A stretch of DNA of 64,000 nt from Marinomonas ushuaiensis DSM 15871 (GCF_000521805.1 NZ_JAMB01000001.1:496001-560000), one strand, 5' to 3'. Positions 19,519-28,249 are shown, numbered from the stretch's first letter. A program made the numbers and translations. The notes: generated by a model from the sequence alone, not told the origin.

Positions 19519-20487
19519 ATGTTTGAAACATTAATACTTATGCTTGATGCAACAATGCGTGTATCGACACCTTTGATTTTTGCTGCATTAGCGGGTTTGT
19601 ATTCTGAACGTGCCGGTATTGTTGATATCGGTTTGGAAGGTAAAATTCTGGGTAGTGCCTTTGCCGCTGCTGCAGGTGCCGCTGTTTTTGGTTCTGCGTG
19701 GATCGGCTTATTTTTCGGTATTATGGCGTCCGTTTCTTTGGCAATGGTTCATGGTTTTGCCTGTATCACTCACCGAGGCGATCACATCGTTTCGGGTGTG
19801 GCTATCAATACGATTGTGGCAGGATTAACCGTAACTTTGTCGATGAATTGGTTTGGTATGGGTGGTCAAACGCCTACCTTATCAGGAGACTCACGATTCC
19901 TTTCAGTTACCTTGCCTTTTGCCGACGCGTTAGCCAATGTACCTGTAATTGGTTTGATTTATTCAGAGTTACTAAGCGGTCATAATATTTTGGTTTACTT
20001 GGCTTTTGCTATGGTGCCAGTGACTTATTGGGTGATTTACAAAACACGTTTTGGTCTGCGTCTTCGTGCGGTTGGTGAAAACCCTCATGCGGTAGACACG
20101 GCTGGTATTTCAGTCGCTTTCATTCGTTACCGTGCATTAATCGTCTGTGGCATTTTATGTGGACTTGCAGGGGCTTATTTATCGACAGCACATAACGCTG
20201 GGTTCTTAAAAGACATGAGTGCAGGTAAAGGTTATATGGCGCTTGCTGCGCTTATTTTTGGTAAATGGCGACCTGTTCCTGTATTGCTTGCGTGTTTGTT
20301 GTTTGGTTTCTTAGACGCTGTAGCAATTCGCATGCAAGGTGTGGTGATCCCAGGTATTGGTGAAGTGCCAGTACAAGCGATCGAGGTGCTTCCTTATGTC
20401 TTGACCGTATTGTTGCTTGCTGGATTCATTGGTAAAGCAATAGGGCCGAAAGCCATTGGTCGACCGTACGTGAAAGAGCGAGCTTAG
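19519..20487 (+). CDS. Nucleoside ABC transporter permease 2
   Basis: The second permease, 322 residues, of the NupC/YufQ type. It shows the family loop SERAGIVDIGLEGKILGSAF near residue 28 and the coupling motif VGENPHAVDTAGISV near 191, plus about eight to ten membrane segments. It starts 9 bases after the first permease with GGGGAAAA ahead of its ATG, and is followed by cytidine deaminase, so the four genes form one nucleoside uptake and use operon. Confidence 0.92.
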   Translation: MFETLILMLDATMRVSTPLIFAALAGLYSERAGIVDIGLEGKILGSAFAAAAGAAVFGSAWIGLFFGIMASVSLAMVHGFACITHRGDHIVSGVAINTIVAGLTVTLSMNWFGMGGQTPTLSGDSRFLSVTLPFADALANVPVIGLIYSELLSGHNILVYLAFAMVPVTYWVIYKTRFGLRLRAVGENPHAVDTAGISVAFIRYRALIVCGILCGLAGAYLSTAHNAGFLKDMSAGKGYMALAALIFGKWRPVPVLLACLLFGFLDAVAIRMQGVVIPGIGEVPVQAIEVLPYVLTVLLLAGFIGKAIGPKAIGRPYVKERA

Positions 20488-20493
20488 CTCTAT

Positions 20494-20916
20494 ATGTTAA
20501 AACCTAATACATTAGAACTGAAACAAGACGAAACGCTTTTTCAACTGGCAAAAGAAGCGATGAGCAAGGCCTATGTGCCTTACTCTCATTTCAATGTCGG
20601 AGCAGCCATCTCGACGGCAAATGGTCATGTTTATTCAGGCTGTAACGTAGAAAACGCCGCTTATCCAGAAGGCACTTGTGCTGAAGCGGGCGCAATTGCT
20701 TCTATGGTGCTTGGTGGTGACACTGAAATCAAAGACATTTATGTCATTGGTAACGGTGATGGACTTGTTACGCCTTGTGGCGGTTGTCGACAGAAGATCC
20801 GTGAATTCTCATCTGTTGATACCATGATTCACATTTGTGGCCCTGAAGGTGTTCGTAAGTCGCTTTCTATGAATGAGTTATTACCTTTCTCGTTTGGGCC
20901 TGAAAACTTGAAATAA
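20494..20916 (+). CDS. cdd: Cytidine deaminase
   Basis: A small tetrameric-type enzyme of 140 residues that converts cytidine or deoxycytidine to the uridine form. The zinc site is complete: CAEAGAI with the catalytic Glu (residue 64 region) and PCGGCRQ (about 93-99), with the substrate motif SGCNVENAAYPEGT just before. It starts 6 bases after the permease gene. Its place at the end of the ABC operon indicates that imported substrates include cytidine. Confidence 0.95.
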   Translation: MLKPNTLELKQDETLFQLAKEAMSKAYVPYSHFNVGAAISTANGHVYSGCNVENAAYPEGTCAEAGAIASMVLGGDTEIKDIYVIGNGDGLVTPCGGCRQKIREFSSVDTMIHICGPEGVRKSLSMNELLPFSFGPENLK

Positions 20917-20958
20917 TTGATTCTTAAAATGGCTTTATAAAAAACCACGCTTTGAAGT

Positions 20959-21001
20959 GACCCCCAATAGTTGGACTATCCAATTACTGGGGGTCTTTTT
21001 A
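20959..21001. terminator. Terminator after cdd
   Basis: A long hairpin with arms GACCCCCA..TTGGA and TCCAA..TGGGGGTC, followed by five Ts. It lies between cdd and the convergent acetyltransferase gene. Confidence 0.88.
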
Positions 21002-21018
21002 TAATAGGAATGTGTTAC

Positions 21019-23439
21019 CTAGTCGCTTAGTTTGCTTAACATGCTCGGTGTGAGCCTAATTGTTGCAACTACTTGTCCAAAATCATCTGGATCGCGTTTG
21101 ATGGTGAAGCCCAGATGACGACAGAATTCGATCATATGTTTGTTTTCTGCCAATACTATTCCTTTCATCACCTTGATACCTTTGTCTGCGGCGACTTGGA
21201 AAAGTTGTCGCATGAGATAGGAAGCCAAGCCTAAACCTTGGAATTCATCGCCTAATACAACGGCAAATTCACAGCTTTGGTCGTCAAAATTGTCTATGTA
21301 TCTGGCAGTACCAATTAGTAAGTCTTTGCCATCTCGGTTGATAACTGCGAGCAAGGCCATTTCCCTGTCGTAATCAATATGAGACATGCTCGCAAGCATG
21401 CGAGGTGTTAGTTCTGAGATATTGGAAATGAATCGGAAGTAACGTGTTTCATGAGACATACTGCGGACAAAATCCGCCAAGATGACCGCGTCTCTTGGTA
21501 GTACGGGTCTAACGGTAGCGACTTCATCATTTTTCAAAATGCGCTCAGACACCCATTGTCTAGGGTAAGGGTGAATCGCTAGATGTTCGTAACGACGTTC
21601 ACTCTTACGTGCCTGTAAATTGGCAGTCACATCAGCATACACACTGCCGCTTTCATGTACCCTCAAGTCTGCTAGTTCTAAGCTTTCTATTTCGGGCAGT
21701 TCACACACCATGGTTGATAAATTACGCAGTAAGCTTTCTAGTTCGAAAGATTCTTCTCCGGGAAACGCTCGCTGAATTAAGTCTTTTGCCAATACGGTAT
21801 TTAATGGTGGTAAGGCAACAGCCTCTGCTTGCTTGTGTTCCTGAGCACCTTCTAAAGACAAGCCAATAGCAGGCCCAAAAACAGCATCTTGGAAAACGCG
21901 TAAATGAATAGGCGCTGATAACTGATGGGAAGCTTGTCTACGAGAAATTAAAGGAATATGGAATAACTCAAAAATACTGCGTAAGTTCTCTGCATTTGCC
22001 GTGTTTTGTCCCGCTTTTAATAATGCATTCAGGCTATTCGTCGCTTCAGAAACATCGATTTTGAAACGAAACGCATGACTGTCTGGCGATTGTTTCGCAA
22101 GTAACTGATTGCGCTGAAATTGAACTAAGAATTGGAAGCCTTCAATCGCGGTTTCGGGCGTACGAAAGGTTGGAATCCCCGCTTCGTTAATACGGGTTCG
22201 CATGTTGGTCATGTTGCCGCCACCAAGTAAACATACCATGACGAGCTTTTTCTGGTCTCGATGCAGCTTAGTAATGAGAGTGTAGAGAGAATCCATATCA
22301 ATCAGCGCAGTAGGGCTTAAAGTTAGCAATACGGCACCACATTGAGGGCTGCTTAGTGCATCAGCGGCCAAATCAATAAATAAATCAGTGGCACAGCTTG
22401 CCCAAACGGTTGTCACTGAGCCAATACCGCCTCGACCCATCATGGTGGATTCTAATTTCTCGCACAGTTCGCCTTCTGGAGTAAGTAAATCGATATTCAA
22501 TTCCATCGCACGTTGGGCGGCTAGTTCGCCAGGACCAGCACCGTTCCCGATAATCAATAAAGAACCATCTTTGACGCGACGGGCATTTGTCATTACTGAT
22601 GCGGCGGCGATCAAATCATTTAGTCGGCGACCACGTACCGCACCAGTTCGACTTAACGCGGCATCCAATACTCGTTCGTCAGAACCAATAGAATGTTCAG
22701 TGACAACCGCGACAGGCTTACTGCGACCTGTTGCCCGAAGACTGCTTAAGAAACGAGTCGGGCTACCTATTTTTTGCAAATACATCAGAATTGCCTGACT
22801 GTCGAAATCGGTCGACAAATAATCCAGCACTTGTGACGGCATGACATCAACTGGCGACCCCATGGACACGATTTGAGAAAAGCCGATGCCTTGCCACGTT
22901 GCCCAATCAACCAAGGCGCTGGCGACGGTTCCGGATTGAGACATTAAAGCCAGCCGTCCAGTTAGAGGTTGTGTTAAACCAAGCCAAGTATAAACCCCTA
23001 GTTTCGGACGACAAATTCCAAAGCTGTTTGGGCCGAGTAGGCGAACATTGTGTTTACGCAATATCGGAATCAATTTGGTTTCCGATTCCTCAGTCCAAGA
23101 CAACATCAATAAAGAGCCAATACCAGCACTACCACAGGCTGTAATAATCTCTTCCATGGATGAATCTGGATGTGTACCAACCAGCACAGCAAGATCTGGG
23201 CTAGGTTTTGCTCCATTTAAAGCAATGCATTCATCCAAAGACGTAAACAGAGGGAATGAAAAGGAGGTCGCAGGTTCAACACCGACTAAGCTAACAGGGC
23301 AGAATTTTCCGTGATTGGACTTGTCCTTATGAAGTAGGGATTTTAGCAGAGCCAACATGAGCGGGTCTTGTGCATCGTCACCGGTCAAAACCACCATGGA
23401 TTTTGGCGCGAGTAAAGGTTGCAATGCATGTTGGCTCAT
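21019..23439 (-). CDS. Pat-type protein lysine acetyltransferase (ACS-NDP/GNAT fusion)
   Basis: An 806-residue fusion protein. Residues 1 to about 460 follow the NDP-forming acyl-CoA synthetase alpha fold (LLGPNSFGICRP near 134, ALMSQSGTVASALVDWA near 164). A shortened beta/ATP-grasp-like part follows, and residues about 640-800 are a GNAT domain (RPVLPRDAVILADFVRSM, then GDEFQGLGLASYLM as the acetyl-CoA loop). This is the layout of Pat/PatZ/YfiQ, which acetylates acetyl-CoA synthetase and other proteins. It is about 80 residues shorter than E. coli PatZ, with the loss in the middle. It is divergent from an HDAC-family gene, which supports a role in reversible acetylation. Confidence 0.82.
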   Translation of the reverse strand: MSQHALQPLLAPKSMVVLTGDDAQDPLMLALLKSLLHKDKSNHGKFCPVSLVGVEPATSFSFPLFTSLDECIALNGAKPSPDLAVLVGTHPDSSMEEIITACGSAGIGSLLMLSWTEESETKLIPILRKHNVRLLGPNSFGICRPKLGVYTWLGLTQPLTGRLALMSQSGTVASALVDWATWQGIGFSQIVSMGSPVDVMPSQVLDYLSTDFDSQAILMYLQKIGSPTRFLSSLRATGRSKPVAVVTEHSIGSDERVLDAALSRTGAVRGRRLNDLIAAASVMTNARRVKDGSLLIIGNGAGPGELAAQRAMELNIDLLTPEGELCEKLESTMMGRGGIGSVTTVWASCATDLFIDLAADALSSPQCGAVLLTLSPTALIDMDSLYTLITKLHRDQKKLVMVCLLGGGNMTNMRTRINEAGIPTFRTPETAIEGFQFLVQFQRNQLLAKQSPDSHAFRFKIDVSEATNSLNALLKAGQNTANAENLRSIFELFHIPLISRRQASHQLSAPIHLRVFQDAVFGPAIGLSLEGAQEHKQAEAVALPPLNTVLAKDLIQRAFPGEESFELESLLRNLSTMVCELPEIESLELADLRVHESGSVYADVTANLQARKSERRYEHLAIHPYPRQWVSERILKNDEVATVRPVLPRDAVILADFVRSMSHETRYFRFISNISELTPRMLASMSHIDYDREMALLAVINRDGKDLLIGTARYIDNFDDQSCEFAVVLGDEFQGLGLASYLMRQLFQVAADKGIKVMKGIVLAENKHMIEFCRHLGFTIKRDPDDFGQVVATIRLTPSMLSKLSD

Positions 23440-23481
23440 TGGGCGTTCTCCTAATGACTGATGCTAAACAAAAGATAAAAG

Positions 23482-23520
23482 TATCATGGTCTTTATCTTT
23501 AAGGATTGTAGACCATGGTA
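23482..23520. promoter_or_regulatory. Inverted repeat in the acetylase/deacetylase divergent promoter region
   Basis: Arms TATCATGGTCT and AGACCATGGTA match at 10 of 11 positions with a 17-base spacer. They lie midway between the Pat-like gene and the HDAC-like gene, a plausible operator for coordinated control. The binding factor is unknown. Confidence 0.4.
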
Positions 23521-23597
23521 GGGTAGACTGTCTTTGCAGTTTTGTGGCTTGATATAAAACAATCAAAGTAAAAAAATAAAAATCATTGAGATATGAG

Positions 23598-24521
23598 ATG
23601 ACAACGGCCTACATTACACATACTTATTGTGATCGTCACAACATGGGGGATGATCATCCAGAATCACCGCAGCGCCTTGGCGCGATTCAGAACCGTTTGA
23701 TCATGGGGCAGCTGATGGATTTCGTTCGTCGCTTAGAAGCTGAGCCCGCCACATACGAACAGCTTGTTCAAACCCATGATGCCGCTTATGTGGATTCTAT
23801 TTTTGCCCGAGCGCCAGAATCTGGGCATGTCGAATTGGAACCAGAAACCTTGATGATGCCACACACCTTAGATGCTGCGCTTCATGCTGCTGGATCGGTA
23901 GTCAAAGCTGTGGATTTAGTGATGGCAGGTGAAGTGGATAACGCTTTTTGTGCGATTCGTCCGCCGGGGCATCATGCTGAATTTGATAAAGCCATGGGTT
24001 TTTGCTTGTTTAACAACATTGCCGTTGGTACACGTCATGCGGTTCATCAATATGGTTTGAAACGCGTTGCCATCGTCGATTTTGATGTACATCATGGCAA
24101 TGGTACGGAAGATATTTTCAAAGCAGATGCTAATGTCATGTATGCGTCCAGTTACCAGCATCCATTTTATCCTTACAGTGATCCGGGTGATTCCCACGAC
24201 AATATTCTGCACATGCCTCTCACTGCAGGGTCAGGTCGCACTGAGTTTCAAGCCATCATTAATGAACAACTTTTACCCGCACTCGATGCCTTTAAACCTG
24301 AATTAATTATGATTTCAGCTGGCTTTGATGCTCACAAAGAAGATCCAATGGGGCAGCTAAGATTAGACGAAGCAGACTTTACTTGGATTACCGATGTGTT
24401 AATGGATGTGGCTGATAAACATTGCCAAGGACGAGTGGTTTCTGTGCTAGAAGGTGGTTACAACATCGACGCCTTAGGACGAGCCGCGTTTTGTCATATT
24501 AAGAGCCTGATGAGACTTTAA
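23598..24521 (+). CDS. Histone deacetylase-family (class II-like) deacetylase
   Basis: A 307-residue zinc-dependent amidohydrolase of the HDAC/AcuC/APAH superfamily. Key residues are visible: the HH pair region in RPPGHHAEFDKAMGFC (about 122-137), zinc ligands in IVDFDVHHGNGTEDIF (about 161) and the Asp in ISAGFDAHKEDPMGQL (about 245), and EGGYN near the end. The TTG at 23586 is in frame, but ATG 23598 is the better start. Likely substrates are acetyl-lysine proteins or small acetylamides; the divergent Pat-like gene favours the first. The substrate is inferred only. Confidence 0.87.
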   Translation: MTTAYITHTYCDRHNMGDDHPESPQRLGAIQNRLIMGQLMDFVRRLEAEPATYEQLVQTHDAAYVDSIFARAPESGHVELEPETLMMPHTLDAALHAAGSVVKAVDLVMAGEVDNAFCAIRPPGHHAEFDKAMGFCLFNNIAVGTRHAVHQYGLKRVAIVDFDVHHGNGTEDIFKADANVMYASSYQHPFYPYSDPGDSHDNILHMPLTAGSGRTEFQAIINEQLLPALDAFKPELIMISAGFDAHKEDPMGQLRLDEADFTWITDVLMDVADKHCQGRVVSVLEGGYNIDALGRAAFCHIKSLMRL

Positions 24522-24576
24522 TGAGTGTTTTTTCACCGCCGCTTCGATTGATGTGACGGTGAAAAAATCATCGAGG

Positions 24577-24960
24577 TTACTGAAGATTAAGAGCTATTAG
24601 TGTGTAACCATAAATGCCAACACACCCAAATAACATCAATAATGTTAACTCCTTGAAACCCCGTGGTAGAGCGTTAACTTTAGATTGTAGCCAGCCAAAT
24701 ACCATTTTGATGGAAGCCGGAGCGTTTTCCAATGACACATTTGATAAACTGATTAGCATCATCAATACACCAGATATCATTGCTGCCATTCCCCAAAAAT
24801 CATAAATATGCTGCGCGCCATACCAAAATGCATTCCACGCACCCAATAAAAACGCCACCAAAAAAATACTATATTGAAACTTCTTGAGTGTTCTTTCCAC
24901 CGGGCCTGATACAGATAGAAATAAAATAAGTGTCATAAAAATAGTAACAACAATGCCCAT
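24577..24960 (-). CDS. Conserved-looking membrane protein of unknown function
   Basis: A 127-residue protein I do not recognise. It has four hydrophobic segments (about residues 1-18, 28-46, 52-72 and 100-122), consistent with an inner-membrane protein. The ATG at 24960 has GGAG nine bases upstream and begins MGIVVTIFMTLILF, so I prefer it to the far upstream ATG at 25035. It is transcribed alone towards the HDAC-like gene. Confidence 0.6.
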   Translation of the reverse strand: MGIVVTIFMTLILFLSVSGPVERTLKKFQYSIFLVAFLLGAWNAFWYGAQHIYDFWGMAAMISGVLMMLISLSNVSLENAPASIKMVFGWLQSKVNALPRGFKELTLLMLFGCVGIYGYTLIALNLQ

Positions 24961-25107
24961 GTGCTTGCTCCGTGAATCTTCTATATTGGTATTTAAGTCA
25001 TAAATGTTTGTGTATTTTAGACGTGGGAAGTTCAATATTCTTACACTTTTTTATAATTGATTGTAAAGGCAGGCTTTACTAAACGCTTCCGCTCTTATCA
25101 GACTCTA

Positions 25108-25392
25108 TTAATGCGCTGATAAAGCGTTATAAAAGCTCGGATTTTCCTCAATCATCGACAAAACTTTTGCGGCTAATCCTGTTGGATTTCGGCGTCTACT
25201 TTCCCAGCTTTTAATCGTATCAACACTGGTGCCAAGTGCTTTGGCAAATTCCATTTGAGAGACATTCAACCCATCACGAATTGCTTTAACGTCAGCAATG
25301 TCATAACGAGTGACACGAGCTGTTTTTTGGCGACCTTGGTGTATTTCTACCACTTCTTCTAAAGAGGATTTTAATTCGTTGAAAATAAACAT
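25108..25392 (-). CDS. NadS-like XRE-family antitoxin
   Basis: A 94-residue protein with a short N-terminal helix (FNELKSSLEEVVEIHQGR) and an XRE helix-turn-helix (IRDGLNVSQMEFAKALGTSVDTIKSWESRRRNPTG, residues 45-80). This is the pattern of NadS/HigA2-type antitoxins. The ATG at 25392 has GAGG six bases upstream; the frame is open further but unlikely to be used. NadS genes normally follow a RelE/HigB toxin gene, yet none is recognisable here: only a 44-codon frame (25401-25535) whose stop overlaps this gene's ribosome site. The gene may be solitary. Confidence 0.75.
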   Translation of the reverse strand: MFIFNELKSSLEEVVEIHQGRQKTARVTRYDIADVKAIRDGLNVSQMEFAKALGTSVDTIKSWESRRRNPTGLAAKVLSMIEENPSFYNALSAH

Positions 25393-25498
25393 GTTAAACC
25401 TCATTCTGGAATCTTGAGGTGTACAATGTACTCCTTTCGTTTTTCCCAATCAAAAATGAATTTATCGCTATAAGATCTTGCTTCTCTTAATTGAAATC

Positions 25499-25514
25499 TA
25501 TATTGTACTAGTAC
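25499..25514 (+). promoter_or_regulatory. Putative Trp repressor operator at the trpR promoter
   Basis: A possible -10 (TATATT) is directly followed by the palindrome GTACTAGTAC (25505-25514), which contains the CTAG core of TrpR operators. It is placed 37 bases before the trpR start, where repressor binding would block initiation, suggesting autoregulation of trpREG. Confidence 0.5.
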
Positions 25515-25550
25515 GTTGATACATGGCTGTTTCATTAGATAGAAGTGCAT

Positions 25551-25781
25551 ATGAAAAATTTGATCGAATTTTTATCCGAAGTGGATGATGTCGCTGAGTT
25601 AGAGAAGCGTTTGACTGTGTTGCTGACGCCGAATGAGATCAGTGAAATGGTGCGTCGTTTAAATATTATCGAGTTGTTAGATCAAGGTGTCGCGCAGCGC
25701 GACATTGCGAAACAATTGGGTGTGGGTATTGCGACGGTGACCCGTGGCTCCCGAGCATTGAAGGAATTAAAAGAATCATGA
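25551..25781 (+). CDS. trpR: Trp operon repressor homologue
   Basis: A 76-residue TrpR-family all-helical DNA-binding protein, tryptophan-activated in the known members. The family core TPNEISEMVRRLNIIELLDQGVAQRDIAKQLGVGIATVTRGS (about residues 26-68) contains the helix-turn-helix and the region that contacts the indole ring. ATG 25551 is preferred over the GTG at 25545 because of spacing from TAGAAG. Its stop overlaps the trpE start (ATGA), so repressor and target enzyme are translationally coupled. Confidence 0.88.
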   Translation: MKNLIEFLSEVDDVAELEKRLTVLLTPNEISEMVRRLNIIELLDQGVAQRDIAKQLGVGIATVTRGSRALKELKES

Positions 25782-27217
25782 GTCCGTTAAAACCAAACAA
25801 GAAGCCGGAGCGCATTACTCTGCCACGCAAACCTAAATATGTGACGATCAGTTCAGATTGCGATTTTTTCGATTTGTTTAAGAAGGTCGAGAAGCGCTTT
25901 GATAACTGTTTTATGTTGGAATCCCTTGGTGAAGAGAGCTTCATTTCCCGCCATTCTATTATCGGTTTCGATCCTGAAAAGCTGATTTGGGCGGAAGGCA
26001 AAAAACTGTTTATTCAAGAGCGTGATGGTTCTACGGAATCTTACGATTCGAATAACCCTTATTATTTACTGCGTGATATTGTGCCGCAAAATATTCTGTC
26101 CCGTGGTTTTTCAGGCGGATTAACGGGTTATATCGGTTACGATAGTATGAACTATTTTGAACCGACGTTAGACCTTCAAGCCAGTGAGATGTTTGATGCG
26201 TTTCGCTTTGGTTTGTTCAAAGACGGTTTGATCTTCGACAAGATGACAGGCGAAGTATTCTACTTCTATTACGACGATGCCGATTCCACAGGGAATCGTG
26301 TGGAATTAGTAAAAGAAATGATGGCGGCACCAACGCCAGAAAATGGTCCTTTTGTGGTTCGTCCTGCTGGCGAATCTATGAATAAAGCCGATCACGCGGA
26401 CGCGGTAGCGAAAGTAAAACAAGACATCATCGACGGTAAAATTTTCCAGTGCGAAGTCGGCTTTAAGAAATGGTTCGACATGGAAGGTGACACGATTAAT
26501 TTGTACGAGCAGTTGCGTGAAGTGAATCCGTCTCCGCAAATGTATTACGTTAAATTTGGCGAGCAGAAAGTTATTGGTGCCAGCCCTGAATTGTTGTTCC
26601 GAGTTCGCCAAGGTGAAATGGAAACTTTCCCTCTTGCGGGTACGGCAAAACGTGGACAAACACCAGCGGAAGACACGGCGTTGGCACGTGCCTTGTTGAA
26701 CGACCCAAAAGAAATTGCCGAACATAATATGATCGTCGATTTGCATCGTAATGACATTGGTCGTGTGGCGCGTTTCGGTACGGTAAAAGTACGTAGTTTG
26801 ATGGACATTAAACGTTTCAGTCACGTTCAACACATTTCCAGCGAAATTGTTGGCATTATGGCGGAAGATCATGACATGTTCTCTGCCTTGGCAAGTAACT
26901 TCCCAGCGGGAACCTTGACTGGTGCACCAAAAATTGAAGCCATGAAAGTGATCGATGACTTGGAAAATGATGGGCGCGGACCTTATGGTGGTGCGGTTGG
27001 TCAGTTTTCTTTCAATGGCGACTGTATGTTTGCGATCCCGATTCGTACTGTGTTCGCTAATGGTAACAAAGCCTACGTGCAAACTTGTGGCGGTAACGTA
27101 TACGACTCAAATGCAGAAGACGAATACGAAGAGATTCAGCGTAAATTTGCAGGCACAAAACGCGTATTAGACAGCTTTGCTCCAAAAGCCGATTCAACTA
27201 ATAGCAATAAGGCGTAA
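25778..27217 (+). CDS. trpE: Anthranilate synthase component I
   Basis: A 479-residue chorismate-using enzyme that makes anthranilate, the first step to tryptophan. The N-terminal regulatory part has CFMLESLGEESFISRHSIIG (about residues 44-63), which retains the Ser of the LLES feedback motif that binds tryptophan. The C-terminal chorismate domain shows IFQCEVGFKKW, VIGASPELLFRV, PLAGTAKRG, AEHNMIVDLHRNDIGRV and FPAGTLTGAPKIEAM in the expected order. With trpG directly after it and trpR overlapping its start, the tryptophan role is well supported over PABA or isochorismate synthesis. Confidence 0.9.
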   Translation: MSPLKPNKKPERITLPRKPKYVTISSDCDFFDLFKKVEKRFDNCFMLESLGEESFISRHSIIGFDPEKLIWAEGKKLFIQERDGSTESYDSNNPYYLLRDIVPQNILSRGFSGGLTGYIGYDSMNYFEPTLDLQASEMFDAFRFGLFKDGLIFDKMTGEVFYFYYDDADSTGNRVELVKEMMAAPTPENGPFVVRPAGESMNKADHADAVAKVKQDIIDGKIFQCEVGFKKWFDMEGDTINLYEQLREVNPSPQMYYVKFGEQKVIGASPELLFRVRQGEMETFPLAGTAKRGQTPAEDTALARALLNDPKEIAEHNMIVDLHRNDIGRVARFGTVKVRSLMDIKRFSHVQHISSEIVGIMAEDHDMFSALASNFPAGTLTGAPKIEAMKVIDDLENDGRGPYGGAVGQFSFNGDCMFAIPIRTVFANGNKAYVQTCGGNVYDSNAEDEYEEIQRKFAGTKRVLDSFAPKADSTNSNKA

Positions 27218-27228
27218 GGGAAGAAAAC

Positions 27229-27891
27229 ATGAAAGTTTATATTATCGACAACTACGATTCCTTCACTTACAACTTGTATCAGTTTATTGGTGAAGTGTTG
27301 GAAACAGAAAAAAGCAAAGGCGAGATTTCAGCGTTTGAAGTGGTCGTAAAGCGAAACGACGAAGTGACGTTGGAAGACATCCGCCAAGCGGCGCCGGATC
27401 GTATCATCATTTCTCCTGGGCCGGGTTCGCCAGACGATAAAGCCTACTTTGGCGTGTGTGCTGATGTGATTTTAGAATTTGGTAAAACCATTCCACTGAT
27501 GGGCGTCTGCCTTGGTATGCAGGGGATTTGTCATGTGTTTGGTGGCAAGGTTGTGAAAGCGCCATTGCCAATGCATGGCAAAACCAGCCCAATCACCCAT
27601 AACGGTAAAGGCATATTTCACGACATTCCTGATCAGCTTGAAGTCATGCGTTACCACTCTTTAATCGCAGAAGCTGAAAGCTTTCCTGATGTCTTGGAAG
27701 TCACCGCGTCTGTAGGCGGTTTAACAGAAGCTGACTTCAATGATTTAACGATGATTCATAAGGGTGGTGACTTTGAGGTCATGGGTGTTCGACATAAAGA
27801 ATATCCGATTCAAGGGATTCAATTTCACCCCGAGTCCTTCGCTACCGAAGGCGGTAAAGACTTGATCAAAAACTTTTTGTTTCAGGTGTGA
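27229..27891 (+). CDS. trpG: Anthranilate synthase component II (glutamine amidotransferase)
   Basis: A class I glutamine amidotransferase of 220 residues that feeds ammonia to TrpE. The catalytic Cys lies in PLMGVCLGMQGICHVFGG (about residue 90), and the His-Glu pair in GIQFHPESF (about 203). The start MKVYIIDNYDSFTYNLYQF and the oxyanion ISPGPGSP are typical. It is about 20-25 residues longer than most bacterial TrpG because of an insertion near residues 26-35 (ETEKSKGEIS). AAGGGAAG precedes the ATG, 11 bases after trpE. Confidence 0.92.
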   Translation: MKVYIIDNYDSFTYNLYQFIGEVLETEKSKGEISAFEVVVKRNDEVTLEDIRQAAPDRIIISPGPGSPDDKAYFGVCADVILEFGKTIPLMGVCLGMQGICHVFGGKVVKAPLPMHGKTSPITHNGKGIFHDIPDQLEVMRYHSLIAEAESFPDVLEVTASVGGLTEADFNDLTMIHKGGDFEVMGVRHKEYPIQGIQFHPESFATEGGKDLIKNFLFQV

Positions 27892-27908
27892 TATTAAATT
27901 AAAAACTT

Positions 27909-27938
27909 AAAAGGCTGAGTGATTACTCGGCCTTTTTT
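27909..27938 (+). terminator. Terminator after trpREG
   Basis: GGC-TGAGT and ACTCG-GCC arms around GATT, with an A-rich front and six Ts after. Confidence 0.9.
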
Positions 27939-27970
27939 GTTTCTTGTTCATTTTTTAGTCTTTATTGCTG

Positions 27971-28246
27971 TTATTGGGGATACTTCTGCTTTATATGGAG
28001 TATACGAAGAATTTTGATGTCTTTATTGTCAGTGTAATAAGAAACGAGCATGGATATTTCGGGGATAATTAAAAGTCGCCCTTTAAGGTTTACTCGTTCA
28101 ACTCCCATTGATGGTTGATGAAGTAGATTTTTAATTTTATTTATAAGAATATCGTCTGTTTTTTCTGCAGCAATCGAGTTGAACTCATATAAGTATTCAA
28201 AAACGATTTGGCGATCTTTTAGGGCTTCCTTTTCCCATAAAATCAT
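27971..28246 (-). CDS. RelE/ParE-family toxin
   Basis: A 91-residue toxin-like protein. The start ILWEKEALKDRQIVFEYLYE, the central GVERVNLKGRLLIIPEISMLVSYY and the end ILRILHIKQKYP follow the RelE/ParE fold, including the common C-terminal LRILH. It sits 3 bases after an antitoxin gene on the same strand, the usual antitoxin-first order. Whether it cleaves mRNA or poisons gyrase cannot be told from sequence. Confidence 0.82.
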   Translation of the reverse strand: MILWEKEALKDRQIVFEYLYEFNSIAAEKTDDILINKIKNLLHQPSMGVERVNLKGRLLIIPEISMLVSYYTDNKDIKILRILHIKQKYPQ

Positions 28247-28249
28247 AAT

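Noticed and set aside
22388-22798. 136-codon plus-strand frame inside the acetyltransferase gene
   Set aside because: Antisense to a conserved coding region, without homology signals or a ribosome site.
24528-24566. Hairpin TTTTTCACCG..CGGTGAAAAA as terminator of the HDAC-like gene
   Set aside because: The T run precedes the stem and an A run follows it on both strands, so it does not have terminator polarity.
26306-27082. Long 258-codon frame on the minus strand inside trpE
   Set aside because: It is a shadow of trpE: no ribosome site, residue make-up rich in His, Arg and Phe, and no domain.
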